From Clostridiales bacterium (GTDB taxonomy: Bacteria > Bacillota > Clostridia > Christensenellales > Aristaeellaceae): a stretch of 59,209 bases of DNA. The stretch spans positions 1-59,209 of the forward strand of contig DUQF01000018.1 in NCBI GenBank assembly GCA_012837965.1, written 5' to 3'. The notes under the pieces were generated by a model, which was given only the letters and a program-made list of their open reading frames with translations, did not search any database and was not told the origin of the DNA. This document shows, one piece after another, positions 34,118-44,860 of this stretch; the first letter of the stretch is position 1; every line of letters begins with the position of its first letter. Made by a program: the position numbers and the translations under genes.

Positions 34118-34621
34118 ATGAGAAAGTTGACTGCTATTGCTCTTATTTGCATGGTGCTTTTACTTGTTCCTTTATCTTCGTTTGCAGGAGCCGGAAAGTA
34201 TCAAAACACCCAAAAAGCTACGGATGTTTTAGAAGAACAAGAAATTATTTATACCTATCTTGGCGTTGGTAGTGATGGCGAAGATGGGGTACTGATCCAA
34301 TTTTCAGAAGACGACTTTGATTTTGACATGCGAGTATATTTTCATGAAGACAATGAGTCGGTCCATTTGCTTGTTTGGGACTTAATCACCTTCCAGAAAG
34401 AAGATTTTGCCGCTGTTGTGAATGTTTGTAACCACTTGAATGCAGAATATCGCTTTATCACCTTCCACGCTGAAAAGAGCGACAATAGCGTTACTGCCAC
34501 CTTTGATTTGGTCGTACGTCCTAATGACGATATAGGAGACATTGTCTTTGAAGCGATGGGTTGGATGGAGTACATTTTGCTTGAAGGCTATCCCTATCTG
34601 TCAGCCTTCCATAGAGAATAA
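34118..34621 (+). CDS. Secreted YbjN-like protein of unknown function
   Basis: A 167-residue protein with a signal peptide of about 23 residues (LLVPLSSFA, cleavage near SFA-GA). The mature part alternates strands and helices in the pattern of YbjN/type III chaperone-like domains: a strand with DEDGVLIQFSEDDF-like character, VYFHEDNESVHLLVWDL, then HLNAEYRFITFHA and a helix ending EYILLEGYPYLS. It is strongly acidic. The ATG at 34118 follows GGGAGG. It has its own promoter and converges with uvrB, four bases away. In cytosolic YbjN proteins the role is unclear, and a secreted form is unusual. Confidence 0.65.
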   Translation: MRKLTAIALICMVLLLVPLSSFAGAGKYQNTQKATDVLEEQEIIYTYLGVGSDGEDGVLIQFSEDDFDFDMRVYFHEDNESVHLLVWDLITFQKEDFAAVVNVCNHLNAEYRFITFHAEKSDNSVTATFDLVVRPNDDIGDIVFEAMGWMEYILLEGYPYLSAFHRE

Positions 34622-34625
34622 TAAG

Positions 34626-36641
34626 TTATTTACGGCGATTTGAACGCTTACGCCTGATGGGTTGAGGCTGCTGTTTTTCAAGCGGCCTCTCTCCTTTAAT
34701 TTCAAAGAGCTTATCACGCAGCTTGGCCGCTTTTTCAAAGTCCAATTCACCTGCGGCAGACAGCATCTGGTCTTCAATTTGGGCGATAAGCTGTTGTTTT
34801 TCTTCATCGGTCAGCTGGTCGCCGAATTGTACATCCACCTGCTCGGTAATGGCAAGCAGCTCTCTGACCGCCGACTGGATAGAAGTGGGTGTGATGCCGT
34901 GTTCATTGTTGTATTGTTCCTGAATGGCTCTGCGCCGATTGGTTTCGGTAATTGCGGCCATCATGCTGTCGGTAATATCATCCGCATACATAATGACCCG
35001 GCCATCGGTGTTGCGGGCCGCCCGCCCGATGGTTTGTACCAAGGAGGTTTCCGAGCGTAGGAAACCTTCTTTGTCCGCATCTAAAATGGCTACAAGCGAC
35101 ACTTCAGGCAGATCAAGCCCTTCCCGAAGCAGGTTAATACCTACCAACACATCATAAGCGCCAAGGCGCAAATCCCGAATGAGAGCCATGCGCTCTAAGG
35201 TTTTAATTTCCGAGTGCAGGTAACGTACACGAATGCCGCAGTCCCGCATATAGTCCGACAGGCTTTCAGCCATTTTTTTGGTTAAGGTGGTGACCAGCGC
35301 CCTGTTGCCCTTTTCCGCTTCCTTGCGTACTTCATCAATTACATCATCCACCTGTCCTGTGGCGGGGCGCACATCGATACGGGGGTCAAGCAAGCCCGTT
35401 GGGCGAATAATCTGTTCTACCGTTCTTTGGGAGTACTCTTTTTCATAAGGGCCTGGCGTTGCTGATACGTACAGGGCTTGAGGAATACGTTCTTCAAACT
35501 CCGAAAAGGTGAGGGGACGGTTGTCAAAGGCGCTTGTTAGGCGAAAGCCGTATTTCACCAACTCTTCCTTGCGTGCTCTGTCGCCTGCGTACATACCACG
35601 AATTTGCGGTATAGTCACATGACTTTCGTCGATAATGCAAAGAAAGTCTTTAGGGAAATAATCAAGTAGGGAGTAGGGTGGGTCGCCGGGCTTTCGCCCA
35701 TCAAAATACCGGCTATAGTTTTCGATGCCGGAGCAGAAGCCAATCTCTCGTAGCATATCAATATCGTATCGGGTGCGCTGGGACAGTCGCTGGGCTTCAA
35801 GCAGGCGGTTTTCTTTTTCAAAGGCTGCCACCTGCTCTACCATGTCTCTTTCAATTTGGGCGATATTTTCTTTCTTTCCTTCCATGGAAGACACATAGTG
35901 GCTGGCCGGAAATACACCGATATGTTGTACGCTGTGTAAAAACTGAAAGGCGGGCAGGCTGTATTCGCTGATTTTTTCGATTTCATCGCCAAAAAATTCT
36001 ACCCGGATGCCGTTTTCTCTGGAACCGGCGGGGATAATGTCCAACACATCGCCCCGGATGCGAAACATGCCCCGCTCTAAGGAATAATCGTTGCGGCTGT
36101 ATTGAATACCTACCAGTCGGCGGGCGAGGCTTTCGGGTGACAAGCGCATACCGGGGCGCAGGCTAATCATCTGCCCTTCGTATTCGGAAGGGTCGCCCAT
36201 GGAATAGATGCAACTGACCGAAGACACGATAACTACATCCCGCCTTTCTCGCAGAGCGGCCGTTGCGCTATGCCTTAAGCGATCGATTTCATCGTTAATG
36301 GCAGCATCCTTTTCGATGTAGGTGTCGCTTGAAGCGATGTAGGCTTCGGGCTGGTAATAGTCGTAGTAACTAACAAAATATTCAACGGCGCTATCGGGGA
36401 AAAAAGCTCGCAGCTCCGAACAGAGCTGTGCAGCCAAGGTCTTATTGTGCGCAATGACCAGCGTGGGTTTTTGTACCTTTTCAATAACCGATGCCATGGT
36501 AAAGGTTTTTCCTGAGCCCGTGACCCCAAGCAAGGTCTGATGCCTAAGCCCCTCATTAACGCCCGCTGAAAGCGCATTAATGGCTTGCGGCTGGTCGCCC
36601 TGCGGTTGATAGGGCGCCTTTAGTACGAACCGTGAATTCAT
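34626..36641 (-). CDS. uvrB: Excinuclease ABC subunit B
   Basis: A 671-residue helicase-like damage-verification subunit of nucleotide excision repair. Walker A is [12 protein letters not shown] near residue 39; the beta-hairpin region [20 protein letters not shown] is intact; DExx is [11 protein letters not shown]; motif VI is QTIGRAARN; and the C-terminal UVR domain ([21 protein letters not shown]) binds UvrC. I chose the ATG at 36641 ([18 protein letters not shown]), overlapping the upstream stop as TAATG; the 26 residues of open frame beyond it belong to the neighbour. No LexA-type box was seen upstream. The C terminus is Arg/Lys-rich. Confidence 0.96.
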   Translation of the reverse strand: MNSRFVLKAPYQPQGDQPQAINALSAGVNEGLRHQTLLGVTGSGKTFTMASVIEKVQKPTLVIAHNKTLAAQLCSELRAFFPDSAVEYFVSYYDYYQPEAYIASSDTYIEKDAAINDEIDRLRHSATAALRERRDVVIVSSVSCIYSMGDPSEYEGQMISLRPGMRLSPESLARRLVGIQYSRNDYSLERGMFRIRGDVLDIIPAGSRENGIRVEFFGDEIEKISEYSLPAFQFLHSVQHIGVFPASHYVSSMEGKKENIAQIERDMVEQVAAFEKENRLLEAQRLSQRTRYDIDMLREIGFCSGIENYSRYFDGRKPGDPPYSLLDYFPKDFLCIIDESHVTIPQIRGMYAGDRARKEELVKYGFRLTSAFDNRPLTFSEFEERIPQALYVSATPGPYEKEYSQRTVEQIIRPTGLLDPRIDVRPATGQVDDVIDEVRKEAEKGNRALVTTLTKKMAESLSDYMRDCGIRVRYLHSEIKTLERMALIRDLRLGAYDVLVGINLLREGLDLPEVSLVAILDADKEGFLRSETSLVQTIGRAARNTDGRVIMYADDITDSMMAAITETNRRRAIQEQYNNEHGITPTSIQSAVRELLAITEQVDVQFGDQLTDEEKQQLIAQIEDQMLSAAGELDFEKAAKLRDKLFEIKGERPLEKQQPQPIRRKRSNRRK

Positions 36642-37348
36642 TATTTTTGAATAATATCTTCCCGCAGTCGATACAGTGATGCGCCCCGTCCGGGCTGGCA
36701 GAAAGCATCCACAAACCACTCCACTTTTTTCACGGCGTCAAACTGGGCAAGACCGTGGCGGATGCCTTTTTTCTTTTCGCCTTTCATGTTGGAGTCCGTC
36801 CAGTGAACGGAGTCGGTGTCGGGGTCATAGTCGGCAATGAAAATTAGGCTGTGTGCCCCAACGCCATAGTAATACTTGGCGCTCATTTGAAAATAATCGC
36901 CTCTTTTTACTTGGTGCATAAACTCGGTTGCAAGTTGAATATTTTCTTTTTTGCTTAAATCATTATTGTACTTAAATTGGGCCGCAAGCTCAAAGGGGTT
37001 GCCGTTTTCAGGGGCGATATGTTCCCATTCGATACCGTATTGGTGGGGCTTAGACTGTTCTTTGGGCAGGTTGTTTGGGATGACCAGCTGAACATCCGGA
37101 TACTCTTTCAGGGCAAAGCCATCTCGGGAACGCTTGAACACTTCCACGGTGAAGTTTTTGCAAAGGTAAATGTCGCTTGCGTAGTGGGCGCTTTGTAGCC
37201 TGCCGCCCGCTTTGTCGTATAGTTCTTTGGCGTTTTGGATGATGGCGTCAATCATCAAATCACGGGGGGCAGGTGCTTGTGTAGGCTCAGCTATGGCAAG
37301 AAAACCAATGCTGATAAGGCATAGTAACAATGACAAAAATCGTTTCAT
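36641..37348 (-). CDS. Secreted protein of unknown function
   Basis: A 235-residue protein with a signal peptide (about 21 residues, ending near AIA-EP) and no valid lipobox. After a short Pro/Ala stretch (PTQAPAPRD) it has a mixed alpha/beta domain with aromatic-rich strands, such as [21 protein letters not shown] and [17 protein letters not shown] recognise no family. Its stop overlaps the uvrB start (TAATG), so the two are cotranscribed from the promoter at 37375-37403, an odd pairing of an exported protein with DNA repair. The ATG at 37348 follows AAAGGAGTG. Confidence 0.7.
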   Translation of the reverse strand: MKRFLSLLLCLISIGFLAIAEPTQAPAPRDLMIDAIIQNAKELYDKAGGRLQSAHYASDIYLCKNFTVEVFKRSRDGFALKEYPDVQLVIPNNLPKEQSKPHQYGIEWEHIAPENGNPFELAAQFKYNNDLSKKENIQLATEFMHQVKRGDYFQMSAKYYYGVGAHSLIFIADYDPDTDSVHWTDSNMKGEKKKGIRHGLAQFDAVKKVEWFVDAFCQPGRGASLYRLREDIIQK

Positions 37349-37374
37349 CTTTCTTTCACTCCTTTACATGACTA

Positions 37375-37403
37375 TTATATCACCAAAGGAGATAGCAAAA
37401 CAA
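37375..37403 (-). promoter_or_regulatory. Promoter of the secreted protein-uvrB operon
   Basis: On minus, TTGTTT (37398-37403), a 17-base spacer and TATAAT (37375-37380). Confidence 0.6.
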
Positions 37404-37428
37404 ATTACTGTTCGATTGTTGCGAATTG

Positions 37429-37437
37429 TGCTATACT
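37429..37437 (+). promoter_or_regulatory. Extended -10 promoter of obg
   Basis: TGCTATACT (37429-37437), an extended -10 with no convincing -35, about 30 bases before the obg ATG. Confidence 0.45.
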
Positions 37438-37446
37438 CCAAGTTGA

Positions 37447-38727
<1,281 letters not shown>

Positions 38728-38763
38728 TCTGGCGTTACCGGATTGATTTGGAGGTATAATTTA

Positions 38764-39054
38764 ATGGAGCTTACAACCAAGCAACGGGCAAAACTGCGTT
38801 CTATGGCCAACACCATGCAGCCCGTACTGTACATTGGCAAGGACGGCATCACCGATGCCACCGTGAAGGAAGCCTATGATGCCCTGCAGGCAAGGGAGCT
38901 GATCAAGTGCTCCATCCAACAGAATGCATCGATTTCCGTCAAGGAAGCCTGTACGCTTCTTTGTGAAAAGTTAGGCGCCTTCACTGTACAGACCATTGGC
39001 AAAAAGTTTGTCATCTATCGCCGCAACGAAAAAAAGCCGGTGATAGACATTTAA
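38764..39054 (+). CDS. yhbY: YhbY-family CRM RNA-binding protein
   Basis: A 96-residue single CRM-domain protein associated with pre-50S ribosomes. MELTTKQRAKLRSMANTMQP leads to the conserved loop YIGKDGIT (GxxG), and ELIKCSIQQNA and GKKFVIYRRNEKKP match the family. The ATG at 38764 follows GGAGG (38750-38754); a start seven codons earlier lacks a ribosome site. The gene follows obg, in line with a shared role in 50S assembly. Confidence 0.93.
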   Translation: MELTTKQRAKLRSMANTMQPVLYIGKDGITDATVKEAYDALQARELIKCSIQQNASISVKEACTLLCEKLGAFTVQTIGKKFVIYRRNEKKPVIDI

Positions 39055-39071
39055 CCTAAGGAGGAATAAAC

Positions 39072-39461
39072 ATGAGCAAAACAAAAATCACGCTTACATT
39101 TGATGATAGCCTTGCGGGCACCCTTGACACTGGATACAATCAAGTGAATATTGGCCGGAAAGGTCTGCGTCCCTATGAAATGCTGCTGGGCGCCCTTGGC
39201 AGTTGTTATTACTACACTTTCTTGGATATCATCAACAAGATGCGGCTACATTACCGCAAAATCACCATGGAAATCGAAGGAGAGAAGCGGGAAGAAGTGC
39301 CAACCCACCTAAAAACTGCTACCATTTATTTCACTGTTGAAGGTATTGAAGATGAGGACAAGGTTGCCAAGGCGGCGGAACTTTCCCAAAAATATTGTTC
39401 TATCTACTACACACTCTCCCAAGTGGCTGAATTGTCTGTAAAAATGAAGTTTATTCCATAA
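39072..39461 (+). CDS. OsmC-family protein
   Basis: A 129-residue OsmC/Ohr-type protein of the YhfA-like branch. It keeps the two cysteines expected for a thiol peroxidase: Cys in LLGALGSCYYYTF near residue 43 and Cys in SQKYCSIYYTLSQ near residue 113. The N-terminal strand GLRPYEMLLGAL is typical. It probably reduces organic hydroperoxides or binds thiol compounds; the substrate is unknown. The ATG at 39072 follows AAGGAGG, 17 bases after yhbY. A terminator lies before the convergent tldE. Confidence 0.85.
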   Translation: MSKTKITLTFDDSLAGTLDTGYNQVNIGRKGLRPYEMLLGALGSCYYYTFLDIINKMRLHYRKITMEIEGEKREEVPTHLKTATIYFTVEGIEDEDKVAKAAELSQKYCSIYYTLSQVAELSVKMKFIP

Positions 39462-39491
39462 AACAGCTCTATCATCTGACAAGGGTAAACA

Positions 39492-39524
39492 AAAGTGGCC
39501 TTAGTTTTTCACCAAGACCACTTT
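39492..39524. terminator. Terminator between the OsmC and TldE genes
   Basis: AAAGTGG (39492-39498) pairs with CCACTTT (39518-39524), with inner CTT/AAG pairs; T-rich sequence follows on plus and a short A-run precedes it. It probably serves both convergent genes. Confidence 0.65.
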
Positions 39525-39551
39525 ATTTTACTAGGAATATTGTTGTTGAAA

Positions 39552-40847
39552 TTATTTTCCGGAAATCGTGATACCGTTGATGGCGATCCACGGGACAACG
39601 CTGGCACCGTCTTCTACCGCTTCCTTTGAGATAGCAACGATGTTTTGCAGCGCGTCAATCAGGTTGCCGGACATCATGGTTTCGGTCAAAGGACTCTTGA
39701 TTTCGCCATTTTCAATAAGGAAAGAGTTTTTGGCTACACCGCTGAACTCACCGCTTGGGCTAGGCTGACCACCCGAAAAATAGCCGACCAGTATGCCTTT
39801 GTCAATGTTTTTTATCACATCGCTATAGGGGGTATCGCCGCCTGGGATAATCAAGCCGCCGCCGTTGTTGAGAGCCCGCTGATGGCCGGTCTTGTTGGCA
39901 GCGTACAGGGACAGCATAAAAGAGTTGAGTACGCCGTTTTTAATCAGCGTGAAGTCTTTAGACTCAAAGCCTTCGGGGGTGCATACTTCCTTTTGTACAA
40001 GCCTTGGATCACTCACGGAAAAATGCACGGTAAGGCTTTCACTTGCTACTTTCTGTCCGAGTTTATCTTTCCAGCGGCTGATACCTTCAATGAGCGAGGA
40101 ATCGGAAACAAAGTTTCCAAGGGCGCTGTAAAGCATTTGTGTAAAGCACATCGGGCTAAAGAGTACGGTTCCCACAAACTTTTCTTCCATGGGTTGAGCA
40201 TCAATCAGCTTTTGCGCGGCCTCAAGCTCCTGCCTAAAATTGGCAAGCTCAATAAAAGGCGTATCTAAGCTTTTGGTTCTTGTACCCGTATAAATAAAGC
40301 CGGAAGTCTTATCACCACGCTTACCCAAGAAAGATAGATGCACATCATAACAGGCGGAGTCTGTGTCAAAGCGCACATCGTTGGTGTTCAGGTAGCAGGA
40401 TTGGCTTTCCTTATGAACAGTGACAACATTTTCAATGTGCACGTTGGGATAGTCTTTGCTGATTTGGGCGACCAACTCCTTGGTGCGATTAATCATACTG
40501 TCAAGGTCAAGCGGAGTGGGGTCTGAAACCTTGCGCTTAATAGCTTCCTTTGAAAGCGCCCAGTGTTCATCAGCCTCCGATGAAGCGCAGGCTAAAAGAC
40601 AATCATTCACTGCCTGTTTGATGGCCTCATCATCCCAAGAGTTAATGGACAAGGTTCCCCGTTTTTGATTTTTGATAACTTGAAGGGAAAGGGTGGTATT
40701 GTGGGTGGTACGCAGAAGGTTGAGTTCGTTTTCCTGTGCAGTTAGTTCATTGAGGGTGGATAGGGAAGCGCTGATGGCTGCCTCATCTACCTTTTCGTTT
40801 TTAAGTAAGTTAAGCGCATATTGCGCCGCTTCAACTGGTGTTCTCAT
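39552..40847 (-). CDS. pmbA: TldE/PmbA-family protein
   Basis: A 431-residue TldE (PmbA) subunit, partner of TldD in a heterodimeric metalloprotease that degrades unfolded peptides and in enterobacteria trims peptides such as microcin B17. It has the PmbA pattern: DVHLSFLGKRGDKTSGF, FSPMCFTQMLYSAL, LNNGGGLIIPGGDTPY, GYFSGGQPSPSGEFSGVA and the C-terminal VPWIAINGITISGK. As is usual for TldE, the HExxxH zinc motif is absent. The ATG at 40847 follows GGAGG (40856-40860) and starts one base after the tldD stop. Confidence 0.9.
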   Translation of the reverse strand: MRTPVEAAQYALNLLKNEKVDEAAISASLSTLNELTAQENELNLLRTTHNTTLSLQVIKNQKRGTLSINSWDDEAIKQAVNDCLLACASSEADEHWALSKEAIKRKVSDPTPLDLDSMINRTKELVAQISKDYPNVHIENVVTVHKESQSCYLNTNDVRFDTDSACYDVHLSFLGKRGDKTSGFIYTGTRTKSLDTPFIELANFRQELEAAQKLIDAQPMEEKFVGTVLFSPMCFTQMLYSALGNFVSDSSLIEGISRWKDKLGQKVASESLTVHFSVSDPRLVQKEVCTPEGFESKDFTLIKNGVLNSFMLSLYAANKTGHQRALNNGGGLIIPGGDTPYSDVIKNIDKGILVGYFSGGQPSPSGEFSGVAKNSFLIENGEIKSPLTETMMSGNLIDALQNIVAISKEAVEDGASVVPWIAINGITISGK

Positions 40848-40848
40848 C

Positions 40849-42234
40849 TTATCTGCCTCCAATCGTGATTTGGCATTTAATGTCCGGCCCGCCCATGCTT
40901 ACAGACATCGGCTGCTTTTTGCCGCAGAAACCGCTGGATGACCAGTACATTTTGTCGGACACCATGGACACGGACTTGAGCATATCAAAGGCGACGCCCG
41001 ATACGGTGGTATCAAGCAAGGCCTTTCCAAGTTTGCCGTTTTTGATTTCGTAGCCCATGGTTACGCCGAACATGAATTCACCTGTGGCGTCCGCCTGACC
41101 GTTACCCGAATGAATTAGGTAATAGCCATCATCAATGGAGGCGACCATGTCTTCTAACTTGTCTTTGCCGGGCAGGATAACGGTGTTGCGCATTCTAATG
41201 AGAGGCTCGTCCGAAAAGGCCCAGGCGCGGGCGTTGCCCTTGGGTTCCATGCCAAACTTTTCACCCAATTCACGGTTGACCATGTACCCGGTTAAGATAC
41301 CGTCTTTGATTAATACAACGTCATCGGCTTTGACTCCCTCATCATCCACATAAACGGGCAGGGGAGCGGTTTGCCCAAAGGCGGTGTGGGCAAAGTCAGT
41401 GAGGCTAATGAGCGGGCTTGCCACCTGCTTACCAAGCATGGGACCGGCAACAGAGCCTGCCAACACTAAGTCAGCTTCTACCGTATGCCCGACAGCTTCG
41501 TGAGCCAACATACCGGCCATCATGCCGTTGAGGATAACGGTTTTAACGCCCGCTTCGGCATAAACCCCTTCGGTTTTCTTCATCAGGTTTTCATAAACCT
41601 GATCAATTTTTTCATGAAGCGTGGAGGGTTCGATAAAGTTTTTGTCAAAGGTACCACGACCGCCAAATGCTTCGAACATATCAACAGGGACACCGTCTTT
41701 GGTGTTTTGTGTAAGGATTACATACACATAGCCTCGTGGAGCGATGGTGTGTGCGGAATAACCATCGGAAGTAACTAAAAGTTTTTCCATTGAGTCACAG
41801 CTGGAAACAACCGTTCGGCTGGCTAATCCCGGATACTTTTTGGCGATATAGTTATCCAATTCTTTTAGGTAGTCGATGTAGTATTGCTGCGGCAAGTCCA
41901 CCATGTCGGGGTCAACGGGACGCAATCCCTGTTGGATGGCGGGCATTGCTCCTTTTGGGTTGAGCTGGTGGCGAGCCAGAACTTCAGCATTGCGAGCAGC
42001 GTCTTTGAGAACCTGCTGCGCGCCTTCTTTGGATAGGTTAGCAGCGCTGGCAAAGCCATAAACACCGCCTCGGTTAACGCGTGCGTTAACGCCGGCCTGT
42101 TCTTGGCGGGTGTTGGCAACAATGCGGCCGCCTTGGATGACTACACGGCGGTTAAGGTTGCGTTGCGAGCGTAGTTCAGTGGTTGCCCCTGCCGTAAATT
42201 GTTTTTTGAGGGGCGTAATGACATCGTGTAACAA
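40849..42234 (-). CDS. tldD: TldD-family metalloprotease
   Basis: A 461-residue catalytic subunit of the TldD/TldE protease. The zinc motif HEAVGHTVEADLVL sits near residue 247, with the conserved start LINYGFASAANLS-like GGVYGFASAANLSKEGAQ and the C-terminal GSGFCGKKQPMSVSMGGP. The zinc is completed by a downstream Cys in the family. The start is the TTG at 42234, placed after AAGGAGG. It leads the tldD-tldE operon behind an extended -10 promoter, next to an M29 and a P1-type peptidase. Confidence 0.92.
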   Translation of the reverse strand: MLHDVITPLKKQFTAGATTELRSQRNLNRRVVIQGGRIVANTRQEQAGVNARVNRGGVYGFASAANLSKEGAQQVLKDAARNAEVLARHQLNPKGAMPAIQQGLRPVDPDMVDLPQQYYIDYLKELDNYIAKKYPGLASRTVVSSCDSMEKLLVTSDGYSAHTIAPRGYVYVILTQNTKDGVPVDMFEAFGGRGTFDKNFIEPSTLHEKIDQVYENLMKKTEGVYAEAGVKTVILNGMMAGMLAHEAVGHTVEADLVLAGSVAGPMLGKQVASPLISLTDFAHTAFGQTAPLPVYVDDEGVKADDVVLIKDGILTGYMVNRELGEKFGMEPKGNARAWAFSDEPLIRMRNTVILPGKDKLEDMVASIDDGYYLIHSGNGQADATGEFMFGVTMGYEIKNGKLGKALLDTTVSGVAFDMLKSVSMVSDKMYWSSSGFCGKKQPMSVSMGGPDIKCQITIGGR

Positions 42235-42326
42235 AGAAACCTCCTTAATAAATTACAAGTACGTAGTAAGCAACTGAAGTTTGTTGAATAAGGTACAGAA
42301 ACAAATTTCGGGTGAAAGTCATCATT

Positions 42327-42335
42327 ATTATAGCA
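42327..42335 (-). promoter_or_regulatory. Extended -10 promoter of tldD-pmbA
   Basis: On minus, TGCTATAAT (42327-42335) with only a weak -35; it is followed by a leader of about 90 bases up to the TTG start. Confidence 0.5.
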
Positions 42336-42373
42336 TAAATATGAGAGTATAAAGCCAAATCGGGAACCAACCA

Positions 42374-43609
42374 TTATTGGTCTGCTTCGGGACTAAAATC
42401 TCCGTTAATCAGTACGGGAACTTTCTTACCGTTCTTGGTATAGCCAGTCACATTGAGGTTTTCAGATCCGATCATAAAGTCAATATGTATGGCGCTTTGG
42501 TTGCCGCCAAGCGCTTTACGCTCATTATCCGTCATCTTTTCACCGCCCATGATGGTTTCAGCATAGCTTGAACCAAGGGCGAAGTGGCAGGAAGCGTTTT
42601 CATCAAACAGGGTGTTTTTAAATAATAGTCCCGTTTGACTAATAGGTGAAGAATGAGGCACGATAGCAACTTCACCAAGTCGCTTTGCGCCCTCATCCTG
42701 AGCCATCATATTTTCAAGAATATCGGCATTTTGCTCGGCAGTAAACTTTGTAACTTTGCCGTTTTCAAAAACAAACTCCATACTTTCAATCATGGTTCCC
42801 GATAGGCTTAAGGGCTTTGTTGCTCTGAGCGTACCGTTTACCTTGGCTAAATGGGGACAGGAGAAAATTTCTTCCGTCGGCATGTTAGGTACATAGTCAA
42901 TGCCTGATGGTGTGGTCGATGCGCCGCCAAGCCATACAGCATTTTTCGCCATGTCTACCCATAGATCGGTACCGGGAGCTTTATAATGAAACTTAGTAAA
43001 GCCCTGACTGTTTAGCCAAGCGGCACGGCTTTTAAGGGTGGCATTATGTTTTTGCCAATTTTCAACAGCGTTTTCGTCAATTCGGGCCGCAAATAGTACA
43101 GCTTCCCAGAGTTTTTTAAGCGCCTCATCTTCAGACAGCTCGGGGAAAACCAATTTTGCCCAAGCCTTAGTGGGACAGGAAGCGACCAGCCACTTAATGC
43201 GGCCGGAATTGTAATAAACTTCAAGGGGTTTTCGGGCAAGTGCGCCTGCACGTTGGGTCATACGCAGCTTTTCTTTGTCGACATCTTTTAAAAGTTCGGG
43301 GTTGGGCCCCCTGATGCCGATTACGCAGTAATTGTCCTCAAGCATTGCTTTGCGGTTTTCTATGGTACGTGCCGGAATCTCTTCAAAAGCTTCTTTGCCT
43401 GCGTACTCAAACTTGATGAGGGTTAAATCGTTGTCGGTGATATCCACCTGTACGTCCTTAGCGCCGGCTTTCCAGCAGGCTTTGACCACCTCTCGAAGCA
43501 AGGGCAGGCATTCGGTATCGCTTTGCACCCATACGCCATCGCCTTTTTGTACGTTGGCGCCCACATGGACCAGTGCATTGGCATATTGAGTTAATCGTGT
43601 CGGATTCAT
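42374..43609 (-). CDS. M29-family aminopeptidase
   Basis: A 411-residue metallo-aminopeptidase of the AmpS/PepS/aminopeptidase T family, which releases N-terminal residues from peptides using two metal ions. Visible are MNPTRLTQYANALVHVGANV, a central LWVDMAKNAVWLGG, NMPTEEIFSCPH carrying a metal-binding Glu, VFENGKVTKFTAEQNADIL, GEVAIVPHSSPISQTG, the His/Asp set CHFALGSSYAETIMGG, and HIDFMIGSENLNVTG. The ATG at 43609 is preceded by AAAGGAGGA. It is transcribed separately from tldD. Confidence 0.92.
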   Translation of the reverse strand: MNPTRLTQYANALVHVGANVQKGDGVWVQSDTECLPLLREVVKACWKAGAKDVQVDITDNDLTLIKFEYAGKEAFEEIPARTIENRKAMLEDNYCVIGIRGPNPELLKDVDKEKLRMTQRAGALARKPLEVYYNSGRIKWLVASCPTKAWAKLVFPELSEDEALKKLWEAVLFAARIDENAVENWQKHNATLKSRAAWLNSQGFTKFHYKAPGTDLWVDMAKNAVWLGGASTTPSGIDYVPNMPTEEIFSCPHLAKVNGTLRATKPLSLSGTMIESMEFVFENGKVTKFTAEQNADILENMMAQDEGAKRLGEVAIVPHSSPISQTGLLFKNTLFDENASCHFALGSSYAETIMGGEKMTDNERKALGGNQSAIHIDFMIGSENLNVTGYTKNGKKVPVLINGDFSPEADQ

Positions 43610-43644
43610 CCGTTCCTCCTTTATCTTGCGTTAAATTCATCAGG

Positions 43645-43673
43645 ATTATATCATAAAAGCCTCCCCAATTAAA
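43645..43673 (-). promoter_or_regulatory. Promoter of the M29 aminopeptidase gene
   Basis: On minus, TTTAAT (43668-43673), a 17-base spacer and TATAAT (43645-43650). Confidence 0.55.
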
Positions 43674-43752
43674 CAAACCAATTTAATATTCTATATTTAT
43701 AAATAGTGCTTTGTATGTTATGATAAATTCAACCTATAATTCAGGAGGGATT

Positions 43753-44781
43753 ATGACTTATTCTTTAGGGCAATTGATGGAACGGTTTAAAAACCAACAG
43801 TTTTTTCAAAAAGGAAAAAAGAACACCATCTGCGATGTGGAAGGTGTTAAGGTTGGACATGCAATGTTGGCAGAGGGCGATGCGCAAACGGGCGTCACGG
43901 TCATTTTACCAAGTGCTAACCCATATACCGAAAAACTTCGTGCAAACGCAAGTGTTATCAACGCTTTTGGCAAAGCCTCAGGTTTATTGCAGGTGATGGA
44001 ACTTGGTTTTCTTGAAAGCCCGATTGCTCTATGCTCAACCTTGAGTGTGGGAAATGTTTGGCAGGCGGTTTGCGACAGACTGATTGAGGAAAATCCCGAT
44101 CTTTCAACTGTCAATCCAGTGGTACTTGAATGTAATGACAGCTATTTGAGCGATATTCGCACCGTTCATGCCGATAAAGACTTAACCAATCAAGCTTTTG
44201 AAGCGGCGAGTGATAGCTTTGCCCTTGGTTCGGTAGGCGCGGGGCGGGGGATGGTGTCTTTTGGGCTCAAGGGCGGTATCGGCTCTGCTTCATGTGTAGC
44301 CCCGATTGACAATAAGCCCTATACTGTGGGCGCGCTTACTTTGTGCAACTATGGCAGGTTGGACGATTTAACCATCGCAGGGGAACCTGTCGGCAAATAC
44401 ATTAAGGAATTGAGTACGCCTACAGAAGATGTGGGTTCAGTTATCGTTATTTTAGCGACTGATATTCCGCTAAGCTCCTTGCAAATGAAACGGTGCTGTA
44501 ACCGTGTACAAACGGGTTTGGCTCGCCTTGGCAATCACGTGGGGCATGGTAGTGGCGAATTTGCCCTGATGTATTCGACTGCCAACAGTCAAAAAGCGAC
44601 AGATAAAAACGCTTTTGTTTGCGTAACGGAACTAAATGACCAACATATAGATATCGTGTTTCGTATGGTCATTGAGGCGACGGAGGAAGCTGCCCTTCGA
44701 GCCTTGCTGGAGGCAGAAACCGTAACAGGATATAAGGGGCGTCAAGTGTTTTCGATTAAAGAGGCATACAAAAGAAAATAA
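43753..44781 (+). CDS. P1/S58-family peptidase (DmpA-like)
   Basis: A 342-residue Ntn-type peptidase of family S58/P1 (DmpA, BapA), aminopeptidases that often accept D- or beta-amino-acid peptides and mature by self-cleavage. Family features are NTICDVEGVKVGHAML near the start, TGVTVILPSANPY, GSVGAGRGMVSFGLKGGIGSAS with the likely N-terminal nucleophile Ser following Gly, and GNHVGHGSGEFALMYST near the end. The ATG at 43753 follows CAGGAGGG. It is divergent from the M29 gene and forms part of a local peptidase group. Confidence 0.88.
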   Translation: MTYSLGQLMERFKNQQFFQKGKKNTICDVEGVKVGHAMLAEGDAQTGVTVILPSANPYTEKLRANASVINAFGKASGLLQVMELGFLESPIALCSTLSVGNVWQAVCDRLIEENPDLSTVNPVVLECNDSYLSDIRTVHADKDLTNQAFEAASDSFALGSVGAGRGMVSFGLKGGIGSASCVAPIDNKPYTVGALTLCNYGRLDDLTIAGEPVGKYIKELSTPTEDVGSVIVILATDIPLSSLQMKRCCNRVQTGLARLGNHVGHGSGEFALMYSTANSQKATDKNAFVCVTELNDQHIDIVFRMVIEATEEAALRALLEAETVTGYKGRQVFSIKEAYKRK

Positions 44782-44802
44782 CCACTCCGAATTATATGTA
44801 AG

Positions 44803-44835
44803 AAAAAAACGCCCCTCAAGAACAGATGAAGGGCG
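44803..44835 (-). terminator. Terminator of the mgtC gene
   Basis: On minus, CGCCCTTCA, an eight-base loop and TGAGGGGCG (one mismatch), followed by seven T (44803-44809). It could also end the convergent peptidase transcript. Confidence 0.8.
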
Positions 44836-44860
44836 CTTTGCTGTTTATTAAACGCAGCTA

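Noticed and set aside
39645-40268. 207-residue open frame on plus, antisense to pmbA
   Set aside because: Shadow of a clear TldE gene without ribosome site or family match.
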